Both the position numbers and the translations under genes were made by a program. Below the pieces are notes generated by a model that saw nothing but the letters and a program-made list of their open reading frames with translations, ran no database searches and was not told the origin of the DNA. 26,753 bases of DNA from GCA-2708415 sp964351905. Its GTDB lineage: Bacteria; Pseudomonadota; Alphaproteobacteria; Micavibrionales; Micavibrionaceae. This document shows, one piece after another, positions 7,600 to 16,099 of the stretch. Where the stretch lies: the NCBI GenBank assembly GCA_964351905.1, contig CAYGPG010000025.1, forward strand, positions 1 to 26,753, written 5' to 3'. Position 1 is the stretch's first letter. Each line of letters begins with the position of its first letter.

Positions 7600-8700
7600 T
7601 TAGGCCTTCACACCGCCGCCGGGTCTTTTTTCCGCCGTTGGATCTAAAGGCCATCTTGGACGTGCCGCAATATCAAGGGCGTCCGTTAAATTCCTATTCA
7701 GTTTTTCCACACCAACCCATGCAATCATGGCTCCATTATCTGAGCATAATGACATAGGCGGGGCAATAAAATCCATCTTATGCCTGTTCGTCAAGTCCTC
7801 TAATATATTGCGAATATGACAATTTGCCGCAACGCCGCCACAGACAACGAGTGTAGGGGTTTTTGCCTGTGTAGAATAAGTTTCTTGAAACCGCTGAATT
7901 GCATTATGACAACGGTTTTTTAGGACGTCACCGACTGTGATTTGAAAACTATAGGCCAAATTCGCAATATCATCAGGAAGTAAATCGCCCTTTGGTAATT
8001 TTTCAATGTGGTTGCGCACGGCCGTTTTTAAACCTGAAAAAGAAAAATCACACCCCTCACGCCCTTTTAACGGGGCTGGCAGAGGGAATCTCTGAACTGC
8101 TTTTTGATGGTCTTGGCACTTGGCGGCCATCTTTTCTAAATTCGGTCCGCCGGGATATTCCAGACCCATCAGCTTTGCTGATTTATCAAAACATTCACCA
8201 AGCGCATCATCAATTGTTGTGCCCCATCTTTTATAAACGCCAACATCTTCGGCAACCAAAATTTGTGTGTGACCACCAGAAACTAAAAGCACCAGATAGG
8301 GGAATTCTATTTTATCGCTTAAACGTGCCGTAAGCGCATGGCCTTCTAAATGGTTAACTGCAATAAATGGTTTTTGATGCGTTGCGGCAATGGCTTTGCC
8401 GGCCATCATACCAACCATCACGCCGCCAATGAGGCCGGGGCCAGAAGTTGCCGCTACCCCATCCAAATCTTCAAAGCTGACCTCGGCCTCATCCAACGCG
8501 CCTTTAATAAGCGTATCGATGTGATCAAGATGCGCGCGTGCGGCAATCTCCGGCACGACACCGCCAAAGGCCGCGTGTTCTTTTAACTGGCTTAACACCA
8601 GATTGGATAGAATAGTACCATCACTTTTAACGACCGCGACGGCCGTTTCATCGCAAGAGGTTTCAATCCCTAGAACTGTTTTTTGAGGTGTGTTATTCAT
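7600..8700 (-). CDS. tsaD: tRNA N6-adenosine threonylcarbamoyltransferase
   Basis: 366 residues from the ATG at 8700. TsaD transfers the threonylcarbamoyl group to A37 of tRNAs that read ANN codons, working with TsaB and TsaE. The N-terminal motif GIETSCDET (residues 11-19), metal-binding histidines in VNHLEGH (H117 and H121), the LVSGGHT loop, GGVAANCHIR near 288-297 and the metal ligand D321 in LCSDNGA are all present. A GTG at 8718 would add six residues but leaves no room for a ribosome site, so I chose the ATG, which matches the short N-terminus of homologues. It is divergent from hemC with 56 bases between starts and is first in a tsaD-gpsA-EVE unit. Confidence 0.96.
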   Translation of the reverse strand: MNNTPQKTVLGIETSCDETAVAVVKSDGTILSNLVLSQLKEHAAFGGVVPEIAARAHLDHIDTLIKGALDEAEVSFEDLDGVAATSGPGLIGGVMVGMMAGKAIAATHQKPFIAVNHLEGHALTARLSDKIEFPYLVLLVSGGHTQILVAEDVGVYKRWGTTIDDALGECFDKSAKLMGLEYPGGPNLEKMAAKCQDHQKAVQRFPLPAPLKGREGCDFSFSGLKTAVRNHIEKLPKGDLLPDDIANLAYSFQITVGDVLKNRCHNAIQRFQETYSTQAKTPTLVVCGGVAANCHIRNILEDLTNRHKMDFIAPPMSLCSDNGAMIAWVGVEKLNRNLTDALDIAARPRWPLDPTAEKRPGGGVKA

Positions 8701-8756
8701 CGAACACAGATATTTCACCTTTTCTTAGGGCTGTAAAGGGCTTACAAAGTGGATTT

Positions 8757-9692
8757 ATGACAGAAAAGACTCTTAGAATTGGAACACGTGGCTCTCCTTT
8801 GGCGCTCAAACAGGCCTCTATGGTTGAAAACGCGCTACGTCAGGCACATCCTAATTTGCAGATTGAAATTGTTCCTATCAAAAGCGCTGCCGATTGGAAA
8901 ATGCAAGATGGGGAGATTTCTCTGTGTGATAAAAATGGCGGCAAGGGACAATTTGCCAAAGAAATTGAAGATAAAATTTTAGACGGTGATCTAGATTGTG
9001 GTGTTCACTCCTTAAAGGATATGGCCTCTGATCTACCAGAAGGCTTACAAATTAGTCACTATCTACCACGCGCCGATGTGCGTGACGCATTTATAAGCTC
9101 AAAAGCAACCAACCTGATGGAATTACCAGATAGGGCGGTAATTGGAACATGCTCACCACGGCGTAAAGCATTGGTTTTATCAAAACGTCCAGACATAAAA
9201 GTTGTCCCTTTTCGCGGTAACGTCAAAACACGTCTTGATAAAGTGGCCAATGCTCAAGTCGATGCCACTTATTTGGCGATGGCGGGGATCGAACGTTTAG
9301 GGATTAAGGATCCTATGATTCATCCCATTGATGTAGATGCATTTTTGCCTGCTTGCGGGCAAGGTATTATTTGTATTGAAACAAGAAAAGATGACGTGGA
9401 GATATCAAACTTGTTTGATGCGATTGGTGATTTGAATACTGCCTTATGTGCAACGGCGGAACGTGAAGTTTTAAATGTTTTGGAAGGCTCCTGCCATACA
9501 CCCATTGCTGCCTTTGCACAATTTGAAGAAGGGCAATTATATTTGCGTGCGTTTGTCGCCAGTCTCGATGGGCAAACCACTTTTTGGCAAGAAACAAAAA
9601 AACTGTGCCAAACAGTTCAAGACGCAAGTGCAATTGGTTTAGAAATAGGGCAGCTGTTAAAATCTGAATTACCTCAAGGTTTCTTACAATAA
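8757..9692 (+). CDS. hemC: Hydroxymethylbilane synthase (porphobilinogen deaminase)
   Basis: 311 residues from the ATG at 8757, the usual size. It polymerises four porphobilinogen units into hydroxymethylbilane in the cytoplasm. Seen are LRIGTRGSPLALKQA near residues 6-20, the catalytic aspartate in GVHSLKDMA (D88), the arginine loop IGTCSPRRKA near 129-138, RGNVKTRLDK near 153-162 and the cysteine that carries the dipyrromethane cofactor in LEGSCHTPI (C246). The frame stays open back to 8688, but family length and a GTGGA shortly before the ATG favour 8757. The stop overlaps the start of hemD by one base (TAATG), so the two are translationally coupled. Confidence 0.97.
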   Translation: MTEKTLRIGTRGSPLALKQASMVENALRQAHPNLQIEIVPIKSAADWKMQDGEISLCDKNGGKGQFAKEIEDKILDGDLDCGVHSLKDMASDLPEGLQISHYLPRADVRDAFISSKATNLMELPDRAVIGTCSPRRKALVLSKRPDIKVVPFRGNVKTRLDKVANAQVDATYLAMAGIERLGIKDPMIHPIDVDAFLPACGQGIICIETRKDDVEISNLFDAIGDLNTALCATAEREVLNVLEGSCHTPIAAFAQFEEGQLYLRAFVASLDGQTTFWQETKKLCQTVQDASAIGLEIGQLLKSELPQGFLQ

Positions 9693-10411
9693 TGAGTCAG
9701 GTACCTAAAGGATCTGTTCTTATCACGCGTCCTGAAAATGATGCTCATATGGTGGCAGATGAAATAGAGGCGCTTGGTTATCATGTAATGTGCCAGCCTT
9801 TTTTAAAGGTTGAATATCTTGATTTTAAAATGCCCGATTTAAAACAATATGCGGGACTTATCGTGACGAGCGCCAATGCTATTCGGGCATTGGGGTCATG
9901 TGAAATATCAAAAGATATCGCTGTTTATACCGTCGGTGATCGTACGGCTGAGCTTGCCCAAGAAGCAGGTTTTATAAACGTACAGAGCGCGGCAGGTACA
10001 GTCGATGATTTGGCTTCGATGATTAATGCTAAACCAAGCGATCAGCCTTTTCTCTACCTTCGCGGAAAGCATATCTCAAAAGACATTGAAACGATGGCGC
10101 CTGATGTATGTGTAGAAGAAATAATCATCTATCATACTGATATTATTAAAGTAATATCGCCATGGGTACAGCAAGCTTTGATGCGCGGCGAAGTAAATAA
10201 TATTGTTTTCTTCTCTAAACGTACGGCAGAAGGCTTCATTGATTACATCAAAAACCACCCTCAAGGGTTGTCCATAGCCGCCGCCTTAAAGCACTCAAGA
10301 GCCTTGTGTTTAGGGGACTCTATGGTAGAGTGCTTATCAAATATACAGTGGAAAGACATACAGGTGGCTAAGCGACCAGAACGCCAATCTCTACTGGATT
10401 TATTAAGATAA
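9692..10411 (+). CDS. hemD: Uroporphyrinogen-III synthase
   Basis: 239 residues, a typical length. HemD closes hydroxymethylbilane with inversion of ring D. The family is divergent, but the landmarks are here: VLITRPENDA near the N-terminus, the LIVTSANAIRAL loop, VYTVGDRTAELAQEAGF, the YLRG strand and VFFSKRTAEGFIDYI, with CLGDSMVE near the end. The start overlaps the hemC stop by one base and mic60 follows 19 bases later, so position in a hem operon strongly supports the call. Confidence 0.93.
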   Translation: MSQVPKGSVLITRPENDAHMVADEIEALGYHVMCQPFLKVEYLDFKMPDLKQYAGLIVTSANAIRALGSCEISKDIAVYTVGDRTAELAQEAGFINVQSAAGTVDDLASMINAKPSDQPFLYLRGKHISKDIETMAPDVCVEEIIIYHTDIIKVISPWVQQALMRGEVNNIVFFSKRTAEGFIDYIKNHPQGLSIAAALKHSRALCLGDSMVECLSNIQWKDIQVAKRPERQSLLDLLR

Positions 10412-10430
10412 GCAGGAGACTTTTTAAAAA

Positions 10431-12254
10431 ATGAGTAAAAATAAACCCATCACAAATGCCTCAGAAATTATTGAACGTTTCGGCGGTATTCGCCCCATGG
10501 CGGCGAAAATTGATACGCCCGTGACGACGGTTCAGGGGTGGAAAAAACGTGATGTTATTCCTGCCAATCGTCGTGATCAGATTATGAGCGCAGCAGCAGA
10601 TCATAATATTGATCTTTCTGGTCTGACGGACTCAGCTTCTGTGGCGAATGAAAATAAATCAGAAGTTCAAACGTCAAAGGAATTGCCTAAGCCAAAAGCG
10701 AAAGTTGAAAAGGAAGAAACGTCAGCACCAAAAGCTGCTTCACAACCTGTAGCATCAGCGCCTAAAACACAAACATCTAAATCTACAAAATCATCAGTAG
10801 ATCAAAATGAAATTTTGGCTGCCATCGAAGCCAATAATCGTAAGACATTGGCTGCAAGTACATGGATTGCTGTGGTGATGATTTTAATTGCCGCTGTCAT
10901 TATGTTCTTTTTCTTCGGCCCTGTTTTAGATCAAAAAGATCAGGCCGAAGCACAACTCCAACTTTTAAAAGAACAAAATCAAGAATTAGAAAATCTAAAA
11001 GCTGAAGTGAGTAATGTGAATGAACGTACCAGCTTTATCAGTAACATTATGCCCGATGGTGTGCAGGCGGGATTACAAGAACGTATGAACGGGTTGCAAA
11101 ACCAAGCCCGTAACATTCAAAACACTGTTGATCAATTATCAGAACGCGCTGATAAAATTTCAAGTGAAATTTCCAGTTCTGTTTTAGGGCCTGATGCAGG
11201 GCCGCTAGCCTTTCGTTTGGAAATACTGGAAGAGAAAATGGCACAATTTTCACAAGCGGGAGATTTTGGAAACTTGGTTGAAAGAATTGGCACGTTAGAA
11301 GGGACATTCATTGGGCAAGAACAGTTAAAAGCCTCCGTAGCAGAGCTTCAAGATATTGTAACAAACATGGATCGTTCAACTGAAGATGCAAGCTTAGATG
11401 AGAACCTTGAAGAACTTCAAAATAATGATGGGGACAGTGCGCTATCCCAAACTTTAGAAGGCGTTTCAGGAAATGATTTAAAAGCGGCCGCAATGCTTAT
11501 TGCTTTTTCACAGCTCAGGGACTCTCTTAATCGTGAGGCTTCATTTGAAAATGACCTAACGTTACTGGATCGTTTAGTGGATGAAGAGGATGCTGAATTA
11601 AAGCAAGCCATTGAACGTCTTGCACCACATGCAGATGGTGGTGTGCTGACGGCCAGGGGCTTATCAGGTGAATTTAAAGGTCTAACAGGAGATATACTGG
11701 AAGCTTCTTTAAAGGGCGAAGATATATCTTTTGTTGATCGTGCAAAAGGCCGTCTCAGCAATCTTATGAGTATTGAAAAAGATGGTGAATTAGTTGGCGC
11801 AACACCAACGCAAGAAACGGTATCTCGTGCTCAAAAATTATTAGATGAAGGTAACATCCAAGCAGCAATTGCAGAGTTAGAAACTTTGGAAGGCTCCGCC
11901 GCAGAAGAGGCGCAACCATTTATTGATCAAGCAAAAATTTCTTTACTATCTGAACGTGTTCAAGAATTAATGGGCGAAAATATTTTATCTAAAATAACAA
12001 ACCAGATTCCTAACCTTGATGTGCTTGATCAAGTAAATCCATCGCAAGTTGAAGCACGAAGCTTTACAGATTTTGTTCCTGAAGTTGAAAATATTGAAAA
12101 TTTTAATTTGGATGCTGTCAAACAAAAGTTGGATGAAACAATCCCTGATATTGGTGGCGGTGAAGTCATTACAGATGAAGAATCTGGTGTCACAATTTTG
12201 CCAACGCAACAGGGTTTTAAAGGATTTTCTTCAGGCGCAAAGCCGACAAAATAA
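10431..12254 (+). CDS. Mitofilin/Mic60-family inner membrane protein with N-terminal HTH-like domain
   Basis: 607 residues. Residues 11-55 (IIERFGGIRPMAAKIDTP, VTTVQGWKKR, IPANRRDQI) look like a small helix-turn-helix of the Cro/YdaS type. A low-complexity Lys/Ser/Ala/Pro linker runs to about 125, one membrane segment lies near 141-163, and then a long coiled coil of Gln, Glu and Leu covers roughly 168-330. The C-terminal third is helical and ends in a mitofilin-like region, with an alpha-hairpin section around LLDEGNIQAAIAELETLEG. Alphaproteobacterial Mic60 homologues shape intracytoplasmic membranes and are typically encoded between hemD and hemY, as here. AGGAGA precedes the ATG by about 11 bases. 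The operon position carries much of the weight for the mitofilin call; the HTH is inference from pattern. Confidence 0.82.
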   Translation: MSKNKPITNASEIIERFGGIRPMAAKIDTPVTTVQGWKKRDVIPANRRDQIMSAAADHNIDLSGLTDSASVANENKSEVQTSKELPKPKAKVEKEETSAPKAASQPVASAPKTQTSKSTKSSVDQNEILAAIEANNRKTLAASTWIAVVMILIAAVIMFFFFGPVLDQKDQAEAQLQLLKEQNQELENLKAEVSNVNERTSFISNIMPDGVQAGLQERMNGLQNQARNIQNTVDQLSERADKISSEISSSVLGPDAGPLAFRLEILEEKMAQFSQAGDFGNLVERIGTLEGTFIGQEQLKASVAELQDIVTNMDRSTEDASLDENLEELQNNDGDSALSQTLEGVSGNDLKAAAMLIAFSQLRDSLNREASFENDLTLLDRLVDEEDAELKQAIERLAPHADGGVLTARGLSGEFKGLTGDILEASLKGEDISFVDRAKGRLSNLMSIEKDGELVGATPTQETVSRAQKLLDEGNIQAAIAELETLEGSAAEEAQPFIDQAKISLLSERVQELMGENILSKITNQIPNLDVLDQVNPSQVEARSFTDFVPEVENIENFNLDAVKQKLDETIPDIGGGEVITDEESGVTILPTQQGFKGFSSGAKPTK

Positions 12255-12269
12255 TAAAGGACACAAACT

Positions 12270-13652
12270 GTGTTTCAAACCATCTGGTTTTTTATCAAAA
12301 TAGGTCTGGTCAGTGCGGCGGCAATTTGGCTTGTGACACTGGAAGGGCAAGTATCCATTGACCTTCTGAATTATAAAATCAATGTGCAGGCGGGATTGTT
12401 CTTCTTTGGATTGGTCAGTCTGATATGGATTTTTATAACATTGCTGCGCCTGATTCATGCTGTCTTTAAAACACCAAAAAAATTGATGAAGCTTTATGAA
12501 GCCGATAAGCGCAAGAAAAGTTTTCGGGCGCTCACACGTGGTTTGGTTGCTGTGGCCGCGGGCGATGTCAAACGCGCGACACAATACTCTAAACAAACAA
12601 AAGCTCTCTGGCCTGACATTAATGGGCTACCTCTCTTGCTTGAAGCCCAATCAGCCAAATTAAGGGGTGAAGACGGTTTGGCGCAAAATCGTTTTGAACG
12701 TTTGTTAAAAAATAAGGATGCTGCCTTTTTAGGCGTGCGTGGCCTTTTGAAAAGCGCGCTGGATGAAGGGAATTTTCAACGTGCCCTAGATTTTGCGAGG
12801 CAGGCAGAAAAACAACATCCTAAAAAATCATGGATTGTTAAATGTGTTTATGAACTTGAAATTAAAAATCGTTTATGGACAGATGCGCTCCGCACCAATC
12901 ACAAATTAAAGAAAATTAAAAAAGAAAATACGGAACAATTAAACAAAGACCGCATTGCGATTTATCTCCATCATCATGATAAAAATATTAAAAAAGGATA
13001 TGATCGTCAGGCTTTAAGTGAAGTTGAAAAAGCGTATAAGCTTGATCCTTCATTTGTTCCTACAATCGTGCGTTATTGCGATTATTTATTGAGAGAGGGC
13101 AAGCGTAAGAAAGCCATAAAAATTGTAGAGCAAGCATGGCAAGTTAACAGTCACCCTGACCTTGCCGATATTTGGCGTCGTCTAGAACCTACTTTAAAAG
13201 GTAAAAGTGCAGAAAAAGACTATGAGAAGCTTATGGCTTGGTATGAGCGGTTGATCGACCTTAATTCAGAGAATGCTGATGGTCATATCGCGGCGGCGAA
13301 GGCGGCGATGCATATGGAGTATTGGGGAGAAGCCAAATCATATTTAATGACAGCAGAAAACATTTATCCTTCTGCACAAATATATCGCCTTCAGGCCATC
13401 GTTGAACAAAACAGCACACAAAATGATGAAGCCATTCATCGCCTGATGGATCGTGCATCAAACGCCCTTGCTGATAAAAAATGGATCTGTAGCGAAACAG
13501 GTATGACCTATGATCATTGGAATACTATTGCTCAACCACATGGCAGCTTCAATACAATGATTTGGGATTCTCCTGGTGCTCGTATTCTACAAGAGAAGAG
13601 TTCGCTCTCCTTGCACGAAGATACGGCTTTATTGATTGATCCTGCGGCTTAA
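12270..13652 (+). CDS. hemY: HemY-family TPR membrane protein
   Basis: 460 residues from a GTG with AAAGG nine bases upstream. Two N-terminal membrane segments (about 9-24 and 41-62) precede the HemY_N cytoplasmic part (KKSFRALTRGLVAVAAGDVKRA) and a series of TPR-like helices through about residue 400. The protein belongs to the HemX/HemY scaffold group found in proteobacterial hem operons; its exact biochemical role is unsettled, and it is not the Gram-positive coproporphyrinogen oxidase also called HemY. Alphaproteobacterial members usually end in a four-cysteine ribbon. Here only one cysteine remains (WICSET, C407), although the flanking Trp, GSF and W positions are kept. It ends overlapping the convergent rhomboid gene by four bases. 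Confidence 0.9.
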   Translation: MFQTIWFFIKIGLVSAAAIWLVTLEGQVSIDLLNYKINVQAGLFFFGLVSLIWIFITLLRLIHAVFKTPKKLMKLYEADKRKKSFRALTRGLVAVAAGDVKRATQYSKQTKALWPDINGLPLLLEAQSAKLRGEDGLAQNRFERLLKNKDAAFLGVRGLLKSALDEGNFQRALDFARQAEKQHPKKSWIVKCVYELEIKNRLWTDALRTNHKLKKIKKENTEQLNKDRIAIYLHHHDKNIKKGYDRQALSEVEKAYKLDPSFVPTIVRYCDYLLREGKRKKAIKIVEQAWQVNSHPDLADIWRRLEPTLKGKSAEKDYEKLMAWYERLIDLNSENADGHIAAAKAAMHMEYWGEAKSYLMTAENIYPSAQIYRLQAIVEQNSTQNDEAIHRLMDRASNALADKKWICSETGMTYDHWNTIAQPHGSFNTMIWDSPGARILQEKSSLSLHEDTALLIDPAA

Positions 13653-14473
13653 ATTTTTAAAAGCCTAAGCGCAACAAACCCGCCTAAGAAACCACCGACA
13701 TGTGCGGCCCACGCAATCTCTCCACCATCGGGGGAGCCCATAAGGCCAAACAGAATGGATATACCCACCCAAAGCGCAATAAGTGGTAAAAAGCCATATT
13801 TACCGCGCATCATCATACCGTGGCTTTGACGGTTTAACATGACAAGCGCAACTGCAAAAAGGCCGCTTAAGCTACCTGAAGCGCCCACAACAGGCTGCAA
13901 AGAATTAAAGTTCAAAACAAAATGAGTGAGCAAGCCAAAGAAACCACAAAGCAAAAAGAGTTGGATCATTTTCTTACCCCCAACCCATTTTTCAACACCC
14001 GCGCCAAAGGCTAAAAGCATAATGGAATTCATGGCAATATGAAGCCACCCGCCATGGATAAACATATGTGTAATTGGGGACAACAATGTCACAGGTTCAA
14101 ATAGGGATAAGTCTGTAAAACGACCCGGTATAAAACCCAAATTGAGAAAAACCCAATTCACCTGATCGGCGTTTAATAAAAATTTGATACCAAGATGAAC
14201 AGCAATAATCACGCTAAGTAAATATTTGGTGTATTGGGGAAGGTTTATGATCGGCTCGTTTGTTGTTTGAGCTTTATTAGAAAGACCAGAATCATCAAAA
14301 GATGTTTTTTGGCTCTGTGCATCGCCCGCCTTTTCTTTCTTTCCCCAAATGGAGGAAGACGTCGTGACACGCGTCTTTTTCTTACGGGGTACTTTTAAGG
14401 GGATGACATTACTATTTTCATCGCTGCCTTTTAAATCACCACTTTTATCATGTCCGTCACCACGATTGCTCAT
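13649..14473 (-). CDS. Rhomboid-family intramembrane serine protease
   Basis: 274 residues. About 78 polar, Lys/Ser-rich N-terminal residues without membrane segments precede six transmembrane helices. The catalytic serine is in GASGSLSG (S199) and the partner histidine in AAHVGGFLGG (H258). The HGGWLHIAMN stretch supplies the conserved His/Asn pair (H145 and N149). Rhomboids cut membrane proteins within or next to their transmembrane segments; the substrate is unknown. AGGAAAG about eight bases before the ATG is a good ribosome site. The long cytoplasmic tail is basic (VPRKKKTRV) and poorly conserved in look. It ends overlapping hemY tail to tail. Confidence 0.93.
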   Translation of the reverse strand: MSNRGDGHDKSGDLKGSDENSNVIPLKVPRKKKTRVTTSSSIWGKKEKAGDAQSQKTSFDDSGLSNKAQTTNEPIINLPQYTKYLLSVIIAVHLGIKFLLNADQVNWVFLNLGFIPGRFTDLSLFEPVTLLSPITHMFIHGGWLHIAMNSIMLLAFGAGVEKWVGGKKMIQLFLLCGFFGLLTHFVLNFNSLQPVVGASGSLSGLFAVALVMLNRQSHGMMMRGKYGFLPLIALWVGISILFGLMGSPDGGEIAWAAHVGGFLGGFVALRLLKI

Positions 14474-14528
14474 TTTTGATCTTTCCTGTTTAGTAAAGGC
14501 TAAGATAGCGGATTACATCAGACCACGC

Positions 14529-14564
14529 AAAAAAAATCAGCGACCCGTTTTTATGAGCCGCTGA
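14529..14564 (-). terminator. Strong rho-independent terminator
   Basis: On minus, TCAGCG (14564-14559) pairs with CGCTGA (14542-14537). The stem can extend inward by GCTC against GGGT (two G-U pairs) around an eight-base loop, and eight T follow directly. It sits after the unknown gene at 14613-15278 and before the rhomboid start. Confidence 0.75.
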
Positions 14565-14571
14565 GATCTTG

Positions 14572-14598
14572 AAAAAATTTATGGGTAAACGCCCATAA
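14572..14598 (-). terminator. Rho-independent terminator, first of a tandem pair
   Basis: On minus, TTATGGG (14598-14592) and CCCATAA (14585-14579) form a seven-pair stem with a six-base loop, followed by ATTTTTTC. It lies 15 bases after the stop of the gene at 14613-15278. Confidence 0.75.
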
Positions 14599-14612
14599 CC
14601 AAAGATATTTCT

Positions 14613-15278
14613 TTAGGGCGACATCCCCCCAAACAGGGCCGCCGTTTTTTCAACATCATATTTATATTGAATATTTTCATTGCCTTTGGCTTCTAAGCCA
14701 CCACTGGGTGTCACGCGTTGAATAACATCGCTGACACCTTTCATGATGTCCATGGCCATGACTTTGGTTTGATGGAGTTGTTCTTTTAAATTTTCAAAGG
14801 CAGTTGCAAAAGCTTCTTGTGCAATTTCTTTACCCATCACAACAAATTTTTCGATTGTTGCTGTTTGTGGGATATCGCCTTCTGTCACTTTATCAAATGC
14901 ACTTAAGGATAATTCGGAATCTTCTAATTCCTTCATCACTGGCTTTTTACCGCCGCCACTGCCTGATTTTCCTTTGCCTTCTTCGTCTTCATCCTCCTCG
15001 TCATGAATTTCCTTTGCGTTTGCAACATCACTCACTAGTTCAATGAAGGTCGGCGCCTGATAACTGACAGGATAATTTTTTAAATCACTTAAATCTAAAG
15101 GACGTCCTGTCAGACCAGCTTTTAACTCAATACGCAAATTGTCGGAACGCCAATCAAAAACCATGCAATGGCTTTTAAATTCGCCGGGTTGAACATATTT
15201 TTTCACCAGTTTCTTGCCGGGATATATGTTTTCATCCAATCCTGTTTCACGAACGAGCTCTTGAATATTGACCTGCAT
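14613..15278 (-). CDS. Unknown soluble protein with acidic/glycine linker
   Basis: Not recognised. 221 residues with no signal peptide or membrane segment. The N-terminal part (about 1-85) is a mixed strand and helix region with one cysteine (SHCMVFDW). Around residues 93-112 an acidic run (EEDEDEEGKGK) passes into Gly, Ser and Lys. The C-terminal half is helical, including IAQEAFATAFENLKEQLHQTK, which could be amphipathic or coiled coil, and ends in FGGMSP. AAAGGA about eight bases before the ATG is a good ribosome site. The gene stands alone, followed by two terminators in tandem and divergent from a secreted-protein gene. The layout suggests two domains joined by a flexible linker. Confidence 0.7.
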   Translation of the reverse strand: MQVNIQELVRETGLDENIYPGKKLVKKYVQPGEFKSHCMVFDWRSDNLRIELKAGLTGRPLDLSDLKNYPVSYQAPTFIELVSDVANAKEIHDEEDEDEEGKGKSGSGGGKKPVMKELEDSELSLSAFDKVTEGDIPQTATIEKFVVMGKEIAQEAFATAFENLKEQLHQTKVMAMDIMKGVSDVIQRVTPSGGLEAKGNENIQYKYDVEKTAALFGGMSP

Positions 15279-15465
15279 TTTATTGTCCTTTCTAATCCAC
15301 TTCCCTTATAATAATAAAAGGAAGGGCGTTTTATTTATTTTCCGAAATGCAACTTTATAATGCTCAAAAAATCTTAAATAATGGTTAAATTTCCATTCAA
15401 ATTGACAAACTGTTATAATAAATTTGTAGGCTATTGATTTAGCGGTGTTTTTTAAAAGGGAAAAA

Positions 15466-16005
15466 ATGCGTAATTTATATGTAACAGCTTTATTTATAAG
15501 CGTTTTAGCGGTTTTTATGCCTCATTCTTTAATGGCGCAAACATATTATATTGCCCCTAGTGGCGGTAGCTCTGGCTCTCTTTACAACGCGCCATCCTCA
15601 TCAGGGGGCAACGCCCCACTCAATTTAAAAGCCATGGTTCAAGGTAATGCGACAAAAGCTGTTAGCCGAACGGGCTATACTTATAAAGGTAAGCCCTATG
15701 GCATTGATCGTTCTAGCTATTCATTAGCTTTATCACCAGAACAAGCCCGTCAGAATAATATAAAAAGCCAACGCGCGGCAGAGGCCAGAAAACGCGAAAC
15801 AGAAAAATTACGAGCGAAAGCTCTGGCAGAACATAAAAAGAGTGGTCTTTCTCGTACTGAAAAAGAAATGCAGCAATATTTGAACCGTTTCCAAGGATCA
15901 GACGACAAGAAAACAAGCCCACAACAACGTAAAAAGGTTTTATATTATAACCAGAATAATAATGGTTCCGCCGTCCCACGACGTGTCTTTAACACGCCGT
16001 ACTAA
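15466..16005 (+). CDS. Small secreted or periplasmic protein of unknown function
   Basis: 179 residues from the ATG at 15466, which has AAGGGA seven bases upstream; a GTG at 15445 would overlap that site. A clear Sec signal peptide (NLYVTALFISVLAVFMPHSLMA) probably ends at MA|QT. The mature protein starts with a Gly/Ser-rich segment (PSGGSSGSLYNAPSSSGG), then GYTYKGKPYGIDRSSYS. A strongly basic and charged helix follows (KSQRAAEARKRETEKLRAKALAEHKK), then a Gln/Asn-rich tail with tyrosines. No cysteines are in the mature part. No family recognised. It precedes the polysaccharide run but is separated from it by about 95 bases, so a link to the envelope is only suggested by location. Confidence 0.72.
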   Translation: MRNLYVTALFISVLAVFMPHSLMAQTYYIAPSGGSSGSLYNAPSSSGGNAPLNLKAMVQGNATKAVSRTGYTYKGKPYGIDRSSYSLALSPEQARQNNIKSQRAAEARKRETEKLRAKALAEHKKSGLSRTEKEMQQYLNRFQGSDDKKTSPQQRKKVLYYNQNNNGSAVPRRVFNTPY

Positions 16006-16099
16006 AATCTTAATCACTTCATTATCTATCCCCGCCTAATATCTCATAAATGAAGGCATAATGTTGTTTTGCCTGATTTAGGCGCTAAGCTCTTTTACC

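Noticed and set aside
7992..8333. Plus-strand open frame of 113 codons inside tsaD
   Set aside because: It lies wholly antisense to tsaD, whose motifs are intact, and its translation shows no family pattern. It is a by-product of the coding bias.
11417..11761. Minus-strand open frame of 114 codons inside the mitofilin gene
   Set aside because: It is antisense to a gene with clear domain order, and the serine-rich translation is what a reversed Glu/Leu-rich frame gives.
12231..12596. Minus-strand open frame of 121 codons across the mic60-hemY junction
   Set aside because: It has no ribosome site or family pattern and overlaps two well-supported genes.
15300..15326. Imperfect hairpin CTTCC...GGAAG in the leader of the 14613-15278 gene
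   Set aside because: The stem is short with a mismatch, the loop is AT-only, and no U-tract or ribosome-site masking follows. Not strong enough to report as a feature.
15402..15419. TTGACA and TATAAT upstream of the secreted-protein gene
   Set aside because: The two boxes are only six bases apart, too close to act together, and neither has a good partner at 16-18 bases.
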